DNA of 56,973 bases. Source: a gamma proteobacterium L18. GTDB taxonomy: Bacteria > Pseudomonadota > Gammaproteobacteria > Pseudomonadales > Pseudomonadaceae. The notes below the pieces were generated by a model. The model was not told the DNA's origin. It searched no databases and saw nothing but the letters and a program-made list of their open reading frames with translations. This document shows positions 50,549 through 56,973 of the stretch, one piece after another (within the stretch, counting starts at the first letter, position 1; every line of letters begins with the position of its first letter). The position numbers and the translations under genes were made by a program. Where the stretch lies: the NCBI GenBank assembly GCA_000497835.1, contig KI547176.1, forward strand, positions 126,802 to 183,774, given 5' to 3'.

Positions 50549-50627
50549 GCGGCAAGCGGCAATGCCAGAAAAGCGGCAAGCGGATTCCGCCGGGTGCCAA
50601 CAAAGCGGCAATGGGCGATTGCCGCTT
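50549..50627 (-). promoter_or_regulatory. Cluster of GCGGCAA repeats upstream of the flgB promoter
   Basis: GCGGCAA occurs at 50549, 50556, 50573 and 50605, and inverted (TTGCCGC) within 50618-50627. The copies at 50556 (GCGGCAATGCCAGAAAA) and 50605 (GCGGCAATGGGCG) resemble the site upstream of flgF. Candidate enhancer for FleR/FleQ. Confidence 0.4.
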
Positions 50628-50661
50628 GTGTGGGGGGGCTGGGATTGCGCGGCGTTTGTGA

Positions 50662-50825
50662 CGCAGCCTTCGGCAGCTGCTACACCGGTTCTGTAGCAGC
50701 AACTGTCTTTGTGGGAGCGGGTTCTACCCGCGAAAAGGACGCCACAGGGTGCCAGGTATTACGCGGTGTTCTTTTCGCGGGTAGAACCCGCTCCCACAGT
50801 GGGGTGTAGCTGCCGAAGGCTGCGT
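50662..50825. repeat. Nested repeat with an 89-base REPIN core
   Basis: Core 50710-50798 has arms beginning TGTGGGAGCGGGTTCTACCC, mirrored at its right end. It is the same length as the element at 1729-1817 and has a related interior. Outside it, CGCAGCCTTCGGCAGCTGCT (50662-50681) is mirrored by TAGCTGCCGAAGGCTGCG near 50807-50824. Together with the flgB promoter region and the cheR terminator it accounts for the 434-base gap 50448-50881; no gene seen. Confidence 0.8.
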
Positions 50826-50849
50826 CGCGGTCGGTGCGGTACATCAGAC

Positions 50850-50879
50850 TAAAACAACAAAGGCCCCGAAGGGCCTTTG
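50850..50879 (-). terminator. Intrinsic terminator of cheV-cheR
   Basis: Minus-strand CAAAGGCCC-TTCG-GGGCCTTTG followed by TTGTTTT, 3 bases past the cheR stop. Confidence 0.88.
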
Positions 50880-50881
50880 CT

Positions 50882-51709
50882 TTATTTTGCCTGGTAGATG
50901 ATGCCCGGGCTGCACTGAACCATCTGGTAATGGTCCGGCAAACCGTTGAGCGCTTCCGAGGCCCCCAGGAACAGGTACCCACCCGGCTTGAGGGTGCCGT
51001 GGATACGCATCAGGATGTCCTTTTTCACCTGGGCCGAGAAATAGATCAGCACGTTGCGGCAGAACACCACGTCGAACTTGCCCAGCGCCGCGTAACTGTC
51101 CAGCAGGTTGAAGGAGCGGAACTCCACACGGCTGCGGATCGGCGCCTTGACCGCCCAGCGGCCCGGCCCCTTGGTGTCGAAGTAACGCTGCAGACGGTCC
51201 GCCGACAGGCCGCGGCCGATGGCCAGGCTGTCGTACTCACCGCTTTTGCAGTTGGTCAGCATGGACCCGGACAGGTCGGTGGCGACAATCTGCGCACCCG
51301 ACTTGAGCTGGCCCAGGTTGGTCCGCTCGAACTCATCGATGGTCATCGACAGCGAATAGGGTTCCTGCCCCGACGAACAGGCGGCCGACCAGATGCGCAG
51401 GCGCTGGCCCGGCGAATTCTTGACGAACTCGGGCAGCACTCTGTTTTTCATGACTTCGAAGGGGTAGGTATCACGGAACCACAGGGTTTCGTTGGTGGTC
51501 ATCGCATCCACCACCTGCTCGCGCAAGCCACTGCGCGGCTGTGTCTGGATGCGTTGCACCAGTTCACCCAGGGACTTGATGCCCTGCTGCTCCATCAGCT
51601 TGTTGAGACGGCTGGAAACAAGATACTGCTTGTTCTCGCCCAACAGAATGCCACAGGCCTTTTCCAGGAAGACCCGGAACTGTTCGAAATCCAAATTACC
51701 CGTAGACAA
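50882..51709 (-). CDS. cheR: CheR, chemotaxis protein methyltransferase
   Basis: CheR methylates glutamates of chemoreceptors using S-adenosylmethionine. The 275 residues have an N-terminal helical CheR_N domain and a methyltransferase domain with RIWSAACSSGQEPYSLSM (SAM site), IVATDLSGSML and FDVVFCRNVLIYF. The start is TTG at 51709, with GAGGCGG before it; the next in-frame Met is about 38 residues inside the conserved domain. Follows cheV by 53 bases. Confidence 0.93.
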   Translation of the reverse strand: MSTGNLDFEQFRVFLEKACGILLGENKQYLVSSRLNKLMEQQGIKSLGELVQRIQTQPRSGLREQVVDAMTTNETLWFRDTYPFEVMKNRVLPEFVKNSPGQRLRIWSAACSSGQEPYSLSMTIDEFERTNLGQLKSGAQIVATDLSGSMLTNCKSGEYDSLAIGRGLSADRLQRYFDTKGPGRWAVKAPIRSRVEFRSFNLLDSYAALGKFDVVFCRNVLIYFSAQVKKDILMRIHGTLKPGGYLFLGASEALNGLPDHYQMVQCSPGIIYQAK

Positions 51710-51762
51710 TGGTGCCGCCTCTTAAATCGTCTGTCGTGCCCGGGGCATCGGTGCCCCGGCCG

Positions 51763-52692
51763 TTAGCCTGCTGCCTTGATTCGATCAACCACGCGCTGCG
51801 CCAGATCATCGGGCCTGAACTTGGCCAGGAAGTCATCGGCGCCCACTTTCTTGACCATCGCCTGGTTGAACACCCCCGAAAGGGACGTGTGCAAGGTGAT
51901 GTGCAAGTCTTTCATGCGTGGGTCGCTGCGAATCTCCGCAGTCAAGGTATAGCCGTCCATCTCGGGCATTTCGATGTCGGAAATCATCATGAGGAATTCT
52001 TCCTCGGGACGCTTGCCCTCATCCACCAGCTTGCGCAGGTAGTCCAACGCCTGGCGCCCGTCATTCAAGGCTACCACTTCCACACCTACCGTCTGCAGGC
52101 AGCGAGTCACCTGCTTGCGGGCCACCGATGAGTCATCGACGGTCAACACGCGCAACGACACGGCCTTGCTTTGGGTTTCCTGATCCACCACGCCGTGGGA
52201 GATTGACTCGGAGGTCGGTGCCACTTCGGCGAGGATTTTCTCCACATCGATGATTTCGACGAGTTGATTGTCCACCCGAGTCACTGCCGTAAGGTAGTGA
52301 TCGCGGCCCGTGCCCTTGGGTGGCGGATGAATCTCCTCCCAGTTCATGTTGACGATGCGCTCCACCGAGTGCACCAGGAAGCCCTGGATCTTGGTGTTGT
52401 ACTCCGTGATGATCACGAACGTATTCTTGATGTCCTGCTGCAAACTGCGCGCACCGGTCGCCAATGCCAGATCGAGGATCGGGATGGTTGCCCCACGAAT
52501 ATTCGCGACACCGCGCACTACCGGGCTGGACTTGGGCATCACGGTCAGGTTGGGGCATTGCAGCACTTCCCGCACCTTGAACACGTTGATGCCATAGAGC
52601 TGCGAACCGTTCAAACGGAACAGCAGCAGCTCCAGGCGGTTCTGCCCTACCAGTTGAGTGCGCTGGTTCACCGAATCCATTACACCAGCCAT
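51763..52692 (-). CDS. cheV: CheV, CheW-receiver chemotaxis adaptor
   Basis: 309 residues: a CheW domain (about 15-160) coupling receptors to CheA, then a receiver (about 180-305) with acceptor Asp239 in MMISDIEMPEMDG and the acidic pair in VDDSSVARK. Phosphorylation of the receiver tunes adaptation. AAGGAG precedes the ATG. Divergent from flgA, with only 76 bases between start codons. Confidence 0.94.
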   Translation of the reverse strand: MAGVMDSVNQRTQLVGQNRLELLLFRLNGSQLYGINVFKVREVLQCPNLTVMPKSSPVVRGVANIRGATIPILDLALATGARSLQQDIKNTFVIITEYNTKIQGFLVHSVERIVNMNWEEIHPPPKGTGRDHYLTAVTRVDNQLVEIIDVEKILAEVAPTSESISHGVVDQETQSKAVSLRVLTVDDSSVARKQVTRCLQTVGVEVVALNDGRQALDYLRKLVDEGKRPEEEFLMMISDIEMPEMDGYTLTAEIRSDPRMKDLHITLHTSLSGVFNQAMVKKVGADDFLAKFRPDDLAQRVVDRIKAAG

Positions 52693-52739
52693 GCCCGTGA
52701 CTCCTTAAAACCTTCGCTTGAATCGTACCTACCCACTGA

Positions 52740-52764
52740 GTCGGCACGGCCCTTGCTTTTTATA
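52740..52764 (-). promoter_or_regulatory. Possible FliA promoter of cheV-cheR
   Basis: Minus-strand TATAA-N14-GCCGAC: spacer as in fliC and flgM, but the -35 is poor. It overlaps the flgA sigma-54 promoter on the other strand. cheVR is placed among late, FliA-dependent genes in P. aeruginosa, which fits. Confidence 0.4.
52742..52756 (+). promoter_or_regulatory. Sigma-54 promoter of flgA
   Basis: CGGCACG-GCCC-TTGC followed by TTTTTA; GGCACG and TTGC match consensus. The predicted start falls at about 52767-52769, at the flgA ATG itself, so the transcript would have almost no leader. Confidence 0.8.
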
Positions 52765-52768
52765 GTGT

Positions 52769-53521
52769 ATGAACGCAAAAACGACATTTTCCCGACGCAT
52801 GGCACAGAGACTACTCTGCGGGCTTGCTGCGGTCTGCCTTTTCGGATTCGGCAATGCCTCCCAGGCAGAGGAATTCACAACTCCTGAGCAGCTTATCGGT
52901 ACGACACAGGGTTTTCTTGAGTTCACGGTAGAGGATTATCTGGCAACCAGCCAGACCGAAGGCCGTTATGAGGTGCAGGTCAACAATCTGGACCCGCGTT
53001 TGCGCATGGGGTTGTGCGACAAGGAATTGACAGCGGCGCTGCAAAGCCCTGCCACCCCCATTGGCCGTGTGTCGGTGCGCGTGCGCTGTGATGGCAGCTC
53101 GCCCTGGACCGTGTTCGTGCCCGCCCAGGTGAAACTGTTCCGTGACGTGGTCACCACCACCCGCCCCCTCAAGCGCGACAGCGTGATCGCCGACGGCGAT
53201 GTGACCATGCGCGAGCGCGACGTGGGTTTGCTGAGCCAGGGCTACCTGACGGCACTCGATCAAGCCGTGGGACAGAAGCTTCTCCGACCAACGGTCAATG
53301 ACCAGGTGCTGACCCCCGCCCACATTGAGGCGCCGGACACCATCAAGAAAGGCGACAACGTGGTCATCACCGCCACCACAGGGGGTTTGGCGGTCAAGAT
53401 GCCCGGCGAAGCACTGTCCAAAGGCGCCATGAGCGAGCAGATCCGGGTACGCAACCTTAACTCCAACCGCGTGATCAAGGCCCGCGTCACAGGCCCTGGC
53501 CAGGTGGAAGTGGCTATGTAA
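52769..53521 (+). CDS. flgA: FlgA, P-ring assembly chaperone
   Basis: Periplasmic chaperone for FlgI, 250 residues. Signal peptide (RLLCGLAAVCLFGFGNASQA) with cleavage before EEF. The SAF-like C-terminal domain shows VKLFRDVVTTTRPLKRDSVI and LLRPTVNDQVLTPAHIEAPD. The ATG at 52769 lies at the predicted transcript start; no ribosome site can fit. Met11 at 52799 is an alternative that would shorten the signal peptide. Confidence 0.92.
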   Translation: MNAKTTFSRRMAQRLLCGLAAVCLFGFGNASQAEEFTTPEQLIGTTQGFLEFTVEDYLATSQTEGRYEVQVNNLDPRLRMGLCDKELTAALQSPATPIGRVSVRVRCDGSSPWTVFVPAQVKLFRDVVTTTRPLKRDSVIADGDVTMRERDVGLLSQGYLTALDQAVGQKLLRPTVNDQVLTPAHIEAPDTIKKGDNVVITATTGGLAVKMPGEALSKGAMSEQIRVRNLNSNRVIKARVTGPGQVEVAM

Positions 53522-53551
53522 ATGCTGGCGGTTCGCGGCGTATTTTCCTAG

Positions 53552-53575
53552 ACTGAGGGCTCCGTAGCCCCCAGT
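53552..53575 (+). terminator. Small hairpin between flgA and flgM
   Basis: ACTG-A-GGGCT-CCGT-AGCCC-C-CAGT forms a stem with one mismatch, about 30 bases past the flgA stop. No T-run follows, so termination would be weak; it precedes the flgM promoter. Confidence 0.3.
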
Positions 53576-53607
53576 TCTGGTGCATCGGCGCTTTGTATCA
53601 AAGTGCC

Positions 53608-53634
53608 TAAAGTTATTCGGGGTTTGGCCGAAAA
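53608..53634 (+). promoter_or_regulatory. FliA (sigma-28) promoter of flgM-flgN
   Basis: TAAAG-N14-GCCGAAAA, close to the sigma-28 consensus (TAAA-N15-GCCGATAA). Leader about 30 bases to the flgM ATG. It gives FliA autoregulatory control over its own anti-sigma factor. Confidence 0.8.
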
Positions 53635-53670
53635 CAAGGCAAGCGTCCAAATACCCAGAGGTTTTTTATT

Positions 53671-53997
53671 ATGGTTATCGACTTCAGTCGTTTGAACAAT
53701 TCCTCGCAAGTGTCGAGCTCGACACGTACGAGCGGCAGCAAGGACACCACCGATACGTCGGTGAGCACCGATACAGCGGCCACCACGACGTCCACTGGCA
53801 GCACCAGCGGCGGGGAATCCGTACACCTGAGTTCCGAGGCTCAGCAGTTGCAGAAGATCACTGACAAGCTGCGCGATCAGCCGACCGTCGACAGTGCCCG
53901 CGTGGCACAGTTGAAAGCGGCCGTCGCCGATGGCAGCTATAAAGTGGATAGCAGCCGCGTCGCCAGCAAACTGCTAAATTTTGAAGCCCAGCGCTAG
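53671..53997 (+). CDS. flgM: FlgM, anti-sigma-28 factor
   Basis: FlgM binds FliA until it is exported through the finished hook-basal body. The 108 residues have an unstructured Ser/Thr-rich N-terminal half (export signal region) and a C-terminal FliA-binding half with VHLSSEAQQLQ, VDSARVAQLKAAVADGSYKV and SRVASKLLNFE. In P. aeruginosa, unphosphorylated HsbA titrates it; hsbA is also in this window. Confidence 0.95.
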   Translation: MVIDFSRLNNSSQVSSSTRTSGSKDTTDTSVSTDTAATTTSTGSTSGGESVHLSSEAQQLQKITDKLRDQPTVDSARVAQLKAAVADGSYKVDSSRVASKLLNFEAQR

Positions 53998-54048
53998 GGC
54001 CATTGCCCTGCGCAGACGCTTCTGGACGCTTGAAAACCAGAGCTCGCC

Positions 54049-54516
54049 ATGCACGACAGAAACCTACTGCTGTTGATTGAAGAAGATATCGCTCCGGCGC
54101 AGCAACTGCTTGCGCTATTGCAGCACGAGTCGCTGGCCCTGCACGGCCGGGACATGCCGTTGCTGGAGAATATCCTGGCGCAAAAACAGTCGCTGATCGT
54201 TCTGCTCGAGCAACATGGCCGTAAACGCACCGAAATTCTGCAGCACCTCAAGTTGACGGCCGACCGCAACGGCCTGGAAATCCTTGCCCAACATTCGCAC
54301 CTTGGAGCCGATCTGCTGGCTCGGGGCGATTTGCTCACGGGGCTGCTGGCCGATTGCCAGGCAGCGAATGAGCAAAACGGCAAGTTGATTCGCCTGCAAC
54401 AACTCACCACCGCCAACCAGATGCGCATCCTGATGGGCGGTGAAACCCCCTCGCTTTATGATGCCCGAGGCTCTACGTCGAAATTGGCCAAGCCTCGTCC
54501 GTTGAGTCAGGCTTGA
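54049..54516 (+). CDS. flgN: FlgN, export chaperone for FlgK and FlgL
   Basis: 155 residues, mostly helical, with the FlgN pattern LLEEDIAPAQQLLALLQHE near the start (LIEEDIAPAQ here) and a helical hairpin; the C-terminal tail (NQMRILMGG) is the substrate-binding end. 51 bases after flgM, in the same unit. Its clients flgK and flgL lie at 38.7-42.3 kb. Confidence 0.9.
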   Translation: MHDRNLLLLIEEDIAPAQQLLALLQHESLALHGRDMPLLENILAQKQSLIVLLEQHGRKRTEILQHLKLTADRNGLEILAQHSHLGADLLARGDLLTGLLADCQAANEQNGKLIRLQQLTTANQMRILMGGETPSLYDARGSTSKLAKPRPLSQA

Positions 54517-54597
54517 CCTTCCTTCCCAAGGCGTGGAACATGCTGCCATAACGCCAGCACCTGCGTGTGTCGTTTTTTGCCTGGAGATTGATAAACC

Positions 54598-55344
54598 GTG
54601 TTCAATGCCACAAACGCGGAAGACGCTCCGCAGCCCCCCAAGGTGCTGACTACGCCCTTGGAAATTGCCGCCAACCTGCGCGCACTGCTGCAGAGCCATG
54701 ATCCTTTGATCATCACATTTCACGAGCGCAGCCAGCGCTTCCAGACCTATCTGGTCGAATTGGACCGTGACAGCAATGTCCTGGCCTTTGACGAGATGAT
54801 CCCGCGTGACGGCGAGAAATTTCTCGCGGCCGGCGAGCCATTCAAAGTGGAAGGCTTCCATGATGGCGTGCGCATTGCCTGGGGCGTAGAACACACCCTG
54901 ACCATCGATGAAAACGATGGCGGTCGCGTCTACCACGGCCCGTTGCCGACTGAGGTGATCTACCACCAACGTCGTAACGCCTTCCGCGCCGCACTGAAGC
55001 TGGCCCACCTGGTGGATGTGTCGATTGCAGGCGACAAACTCAAGGGCGAGTTCATCGGCAAGCTGCTGGACATCTCTGCCACCGGTTGCAAGCTGCGCTT
55101 TGAAGGCGATATCTCCGAGCGTCTGCAACTGGGCCAGGTGTATGACCGCTTTGTCGCCAACCTGCCGTTCGGCAAGATGAGCGCCCCGGTGGAACTGCGC
55201 CACCTGCATTACGAAGAGCGCATCAACACCACGTTCGCCGGCATGCGCTTCCACAACATGACGGGGCTGGTGCAGCGTCAGGTGGAGCGTTTTGTGTTCG
55301 ACCTGCAGCGCGAGGCGCGCCGGTTCGACAAAGACGACTACTGA
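54598..55344 (+). CDS. flgZ: FlgZ/YcgR, c-di-GMP-binding flagellar brake
   Basis: 248 residues: an N-terminal YcgR (PilZN) domain (about 20-115) and a C-terminal PilZ domain with the c-di-GMP motif R126-x3-R130 in HQRRNAFRA and D158-x-S-x-x-G163 in LLDISATGCK. Bound to c-di-GMP it slows or biases the motor. The start is GTG at 54598, after GGAG. A GCCATAAC about 25 bases into the gap after flgN may be a degenerate FliA -10; not convincing. A bidirectional terminator follows. Confidence 0.93.
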   Translation: MFNATNAEDAPQPPKVLTTPLEIAANLRALLQSHDPLIITFHERSQRFQTYLVELDRDSNVLAFDEMIPRDGEKFLAAGEPFKVEGFHDGVRIAWGVEHTLTIDENDGGRVYHGPLPTEVIYHQRRNAFRAALKLAHLVDVSIAGDKLKGEFIGKLLDISATGCKLRFEGDISERLQLGQVYDRFVANLPFGKMSAPVELRHLHYEERINTTFAGMRFHNMTGLVQRQVERFVFDLQREARRFDKDDY

Positions 55345-55358
55345 GTTGTAGTCGCCGT

Positions 55359-55396
55359 AAAAAAGGCCCGGTCATTGCCATGACCGGGCCTTTTTT
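55359..55396. terminator. Bidirectional intrinsic terminator
   Basis: AAAAAAGGCCCGGTCA-TTGCCA-TGACCGGGCCTTTTTT, a perfect 16-bp stem with A and T runs on both sides, between the convergent flgZ and MFS genes. Ends both transcripts. Confidence 0.95.
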
Positions 55397-55421
55397 GTAG
55401 CCGCTGCGGCCAGGCTAAAGG

Positions 55422-56810
55422 TTACTGTTCTTCTTCACTCAAGCTGCGGCCGACCTTTTTGCCATCGCCCATTTCCGCAGCTTCGTCCAACTCGTCAGCG
55501 ATAGGCTCCACCTGTACGTCCACGGGCGCCTCTGGTACGGGATCGGGGGTGACGTGCATCTGATCGTGCACCGATTGCTCGTCGACGCGCGGGTCCAATG
55601 CCGCCACCAGGGGCGAGCTGGACATACTGTCGGGCATGGCCACGTGATGCAGCGGCGCATCGTCGACCTGGTGCAGGTTGGTGACGGCCTTGGGCCGGAT
55701 TCGCCATACCAGCACCAGGGCGAAGAAACTGAAGAACGCATACAGCATCTGACTGCCGAACGACTTCATCAGCACCCCGGCCACCAGTGGGCCGATGCTG
55801 GCCCCTATCCCGTAGGTGACCAATAGCATGGCCGTCAGCGATACGCGGCGCTCAGGCTCCACATGGTCGTTGGAAAAGGCGTTGGCCAAGGGATAGAGAC
55901 AGAACTGCAGCAAAGACACCAGAAACCCTGCGCCAAACAGCACCTCCAGGGGCACGCTGGGCAGTATCGCCAACGGCAAGGCGGCAACGCCCAGCAGCAG
56001 CGCGAAGGTGCGGATCAATACGGCCCGATCGTAACGGTCCGAGAGCCAGCCCAGCGGCCATTGCACCAACAGGCCGGCAAAGATGCACGAACCCATGAAC
56101 AGACCCACTTGTTCGGTCGTCAGGCCCTGCTGAGAGGCGTACAGCGGCGCCAGGCCGTAGAACGAACCCACTATCAGCCCCGAGCCCAGCACGGTACTGA
56201 GCGACTGCGGTACGCGCTTGAGGAAGAAGCGTGGCTCCATGGGTGCAGGCTTGAGCGGTGCCGGGTGGATGCGCTGCGTCATGGCCACTGGCACCAGGCA
56301 CAGGGCGAAACACAGGGCCACCAACATCAGCAGTTCCAGGCCCAGTTGTGGGTGGATCACCAGGATCAACTGCCCCAGGACCAACCCCAGGTACGACGCA
56401 ATCATGTAGCCGCTGAACACGGCGCCACGCTGCTTGGCGTCGGCCTGCTCGTTGAGCCAGCTTTCGATGACCATGTATTGGCACATCATGCCCAGGCCCA
56501 CGATCATCCGCAGGAACAGCCAGGCGGGCAGGTAATTGACCAGGCCATGGCCCAGCACGGCGGCGCAGACGATACCGGCACAGGTGGTATAAGCCCGGAT
56601 ATGCCCTACCCGGGCGATCAGGCGGTGGCCGATCTTGCCGCCCAGCACCAGGCCAAAATAGTTGGCCGCCATCAGCGCACCCACCCATAGCCCATCCACA
56701 TGATCGGCCGCCAGGCGCAGGGCCAGGTAAGTACTTAACAGGCCCGAGCCGATCAACATCATCAACGCGGCGAAATACAGCGCACGAAAAGGTTTCCATA
56801 TTTGGCGCAT
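55422..56810 (-). CDS. MFS transporter
   Basis: 462 residues with about 12 hydrophobic segments over the first 385 (starting FRALYFAALMMLIGSGLLST). A loop motif of the major facilitator superfamily appears as GLVLGGKIGHRLIARVG and again as GWLSDRYDRAVLI. The C-terminal 75 residues are soluble and acidic, rich in Asp/Glu/Pro/Val (PDPVPEAPVDVQVE), which is unusual for a simple transporter. Substrate unknown; no link to the flagellum is visible except the shared terminator. GGAAC precedes the ATG. Downstream of its start, 56811-56973, I see no gene. Confidence 0.85.
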   Translation of the reverse strand: MRQIWKPFRALYFAALMMLIGSGLLSTYLALRLAADHVDGLWVGALMAANYFGLVLGGKIGHRLIARVGHIRAYTTCAGIVCAAVLGHGLVNYLPAWLFLRMIVGLGMMCQYMVIESWLNEQADAKQRGAVFSGYMIASYLGLVLGQLILVIHPQLGLELLMLVALCFALCLVPVAMTQRIHPAPLKPAPMEPRFFLKRVPQSLSTVLGSGLIVGSFYGLAPLYASQQGLTTEQVGLFMGSCIFAGLLVQWPLGWLSDRYDRAVLIRTFALLLGVAALPLAILPSVPLEVLFGAGFLVSLLQFCLYPLANAFSNDHVEPERRVSLTAMLLVTYGIGASIGPLVAGVLMKSFGSQMLYAFFSFFALVLVWRIRPKAVTNLHQVDDAPLHHVAMPDSMSSSPLVAALDPRVDEQSVHDQMHVTPDPVPEAPVDVQVEPIADELDEAAEMGDGKKVGRSLSEEEQ

Positions 56811-56973
56811 TGACGTTCCGAGCGGCTCCTTGAATGGGTCAGGCGGTGCCTAAAGGGTAGGTAGGAGGATACAAACGGGCAAGACCGATTATGCCTGAGC
56901 AAGGGGCGCAGGCTGCGCTCATGGGAGGAATTATTCGTGGGTTGGTTCAATGTGTATGGGGGGGTGTCAGGGA

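Noticed and set aside
50448..50702. N-terminal extension of flgB
   Set aside because: It covers a consensus sigma-54 promoter and repeats; FlgB proteins start at the downstream ATG.
54540..54597. FliA promoter before flgZ
   Set aside because: CCAAG-N14-GCCATAAC has the right spacing but the -10 lacks the G of GCCGATA; too weak to call.
56762..56950. 62-residue open frame at the right end
   Set aside because: Mostly Arg/Ser/His, overlaps the MFS start, no ribosome site; treated as noise.

Overview
The window is a G+C-rich chromosomal segment of a Pseudomonas of the P. fluorescens/P. syringae side of the genus. The evidence is the Pseudomonas-specific flagellar regulators FleQ, FleS/FleR and HsbA/HsbR/HptB, textbook sigma-54 promoters in front of flagellar operons, FliA-type promoters in front of fliC and flgM, and many REP/REPIN-like palindromes between genes. 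Almost everything here serves the polar flagellum.

Layout. (1) 1-10.3 kb, minus strand: fliEFGHIJ, then hsbA-hsbR-hptB (a phosphorelay/anti-anti-sigma module), then fliK with its own sigma-54 promoter. (2) 10.4-18.7 kb, minus: fliC, flaG, fliD, fliS, fliT, fleQ, fleS, fleR (filament, cap, chaperones, master regulators). (3) 19-38.6 kb: a flagellin-glycosylation island lying between fliC and flgL. Its left half (minus) carries a Maf/DUF115 protein with a small coupled partner, a KAS III enzyme and an overlapping pseudaminic acid operon pseB-pseC-pseF-pseG-pseI. Its right half (plus) carries a DegT aminotransferase, an ATP-grasp/HAD fusion, a TagD-type glycerol-3-phosphate cytidylyltransferase, a TagB/TagF-type glycerophosphotransferase and a 1007-residue glycosyltransferase. 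A convergent 1190-residue glycosyltransferase lies just downstream of flgL. (4) 38.7-50.4 kb, minus: flgBCDE and flgFGHIJKL. (5) 50.9-55.3 kb: cheV-cheR (minus) divergent from flgA, flgM, flgN and the PilZ protein FlgZ/YcgR (plus). (6) 55.4-56.8 kb: an MFS transporter, not obviously flagellar.

How it works together. FleQ and FleS/FleR act with sigma-54. I see correctly spaced sigma-54 sites before fliK, fliE, fleS, flgF, flgB and flgA, and weaker but correctly spaced ones before both divergent glycan operons (pseB and the DegT gene). FliA-like sites precede fliC, fliS, flgM and, less securely, fliD and cheV. FlgM holds FliA until the hook is finished. The island should make CMP-pseudaminic acid, a 4-amino sugar and a CDP-glycerol-derived polyol phosphate, and deliver them to flagellin through Maf-like and Fgt-like transferases.

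The most unusual content is this glycan island: teichoic-acid-type chemistry (TagD plus TagB/F) with an ATP-grasp/HAD fusion inside a flagellar locus, apparently under sigma-54 control, together with a Pse pathway that lacks a visible PseH. All start sites and promoters are read by eye; no database search was possible.
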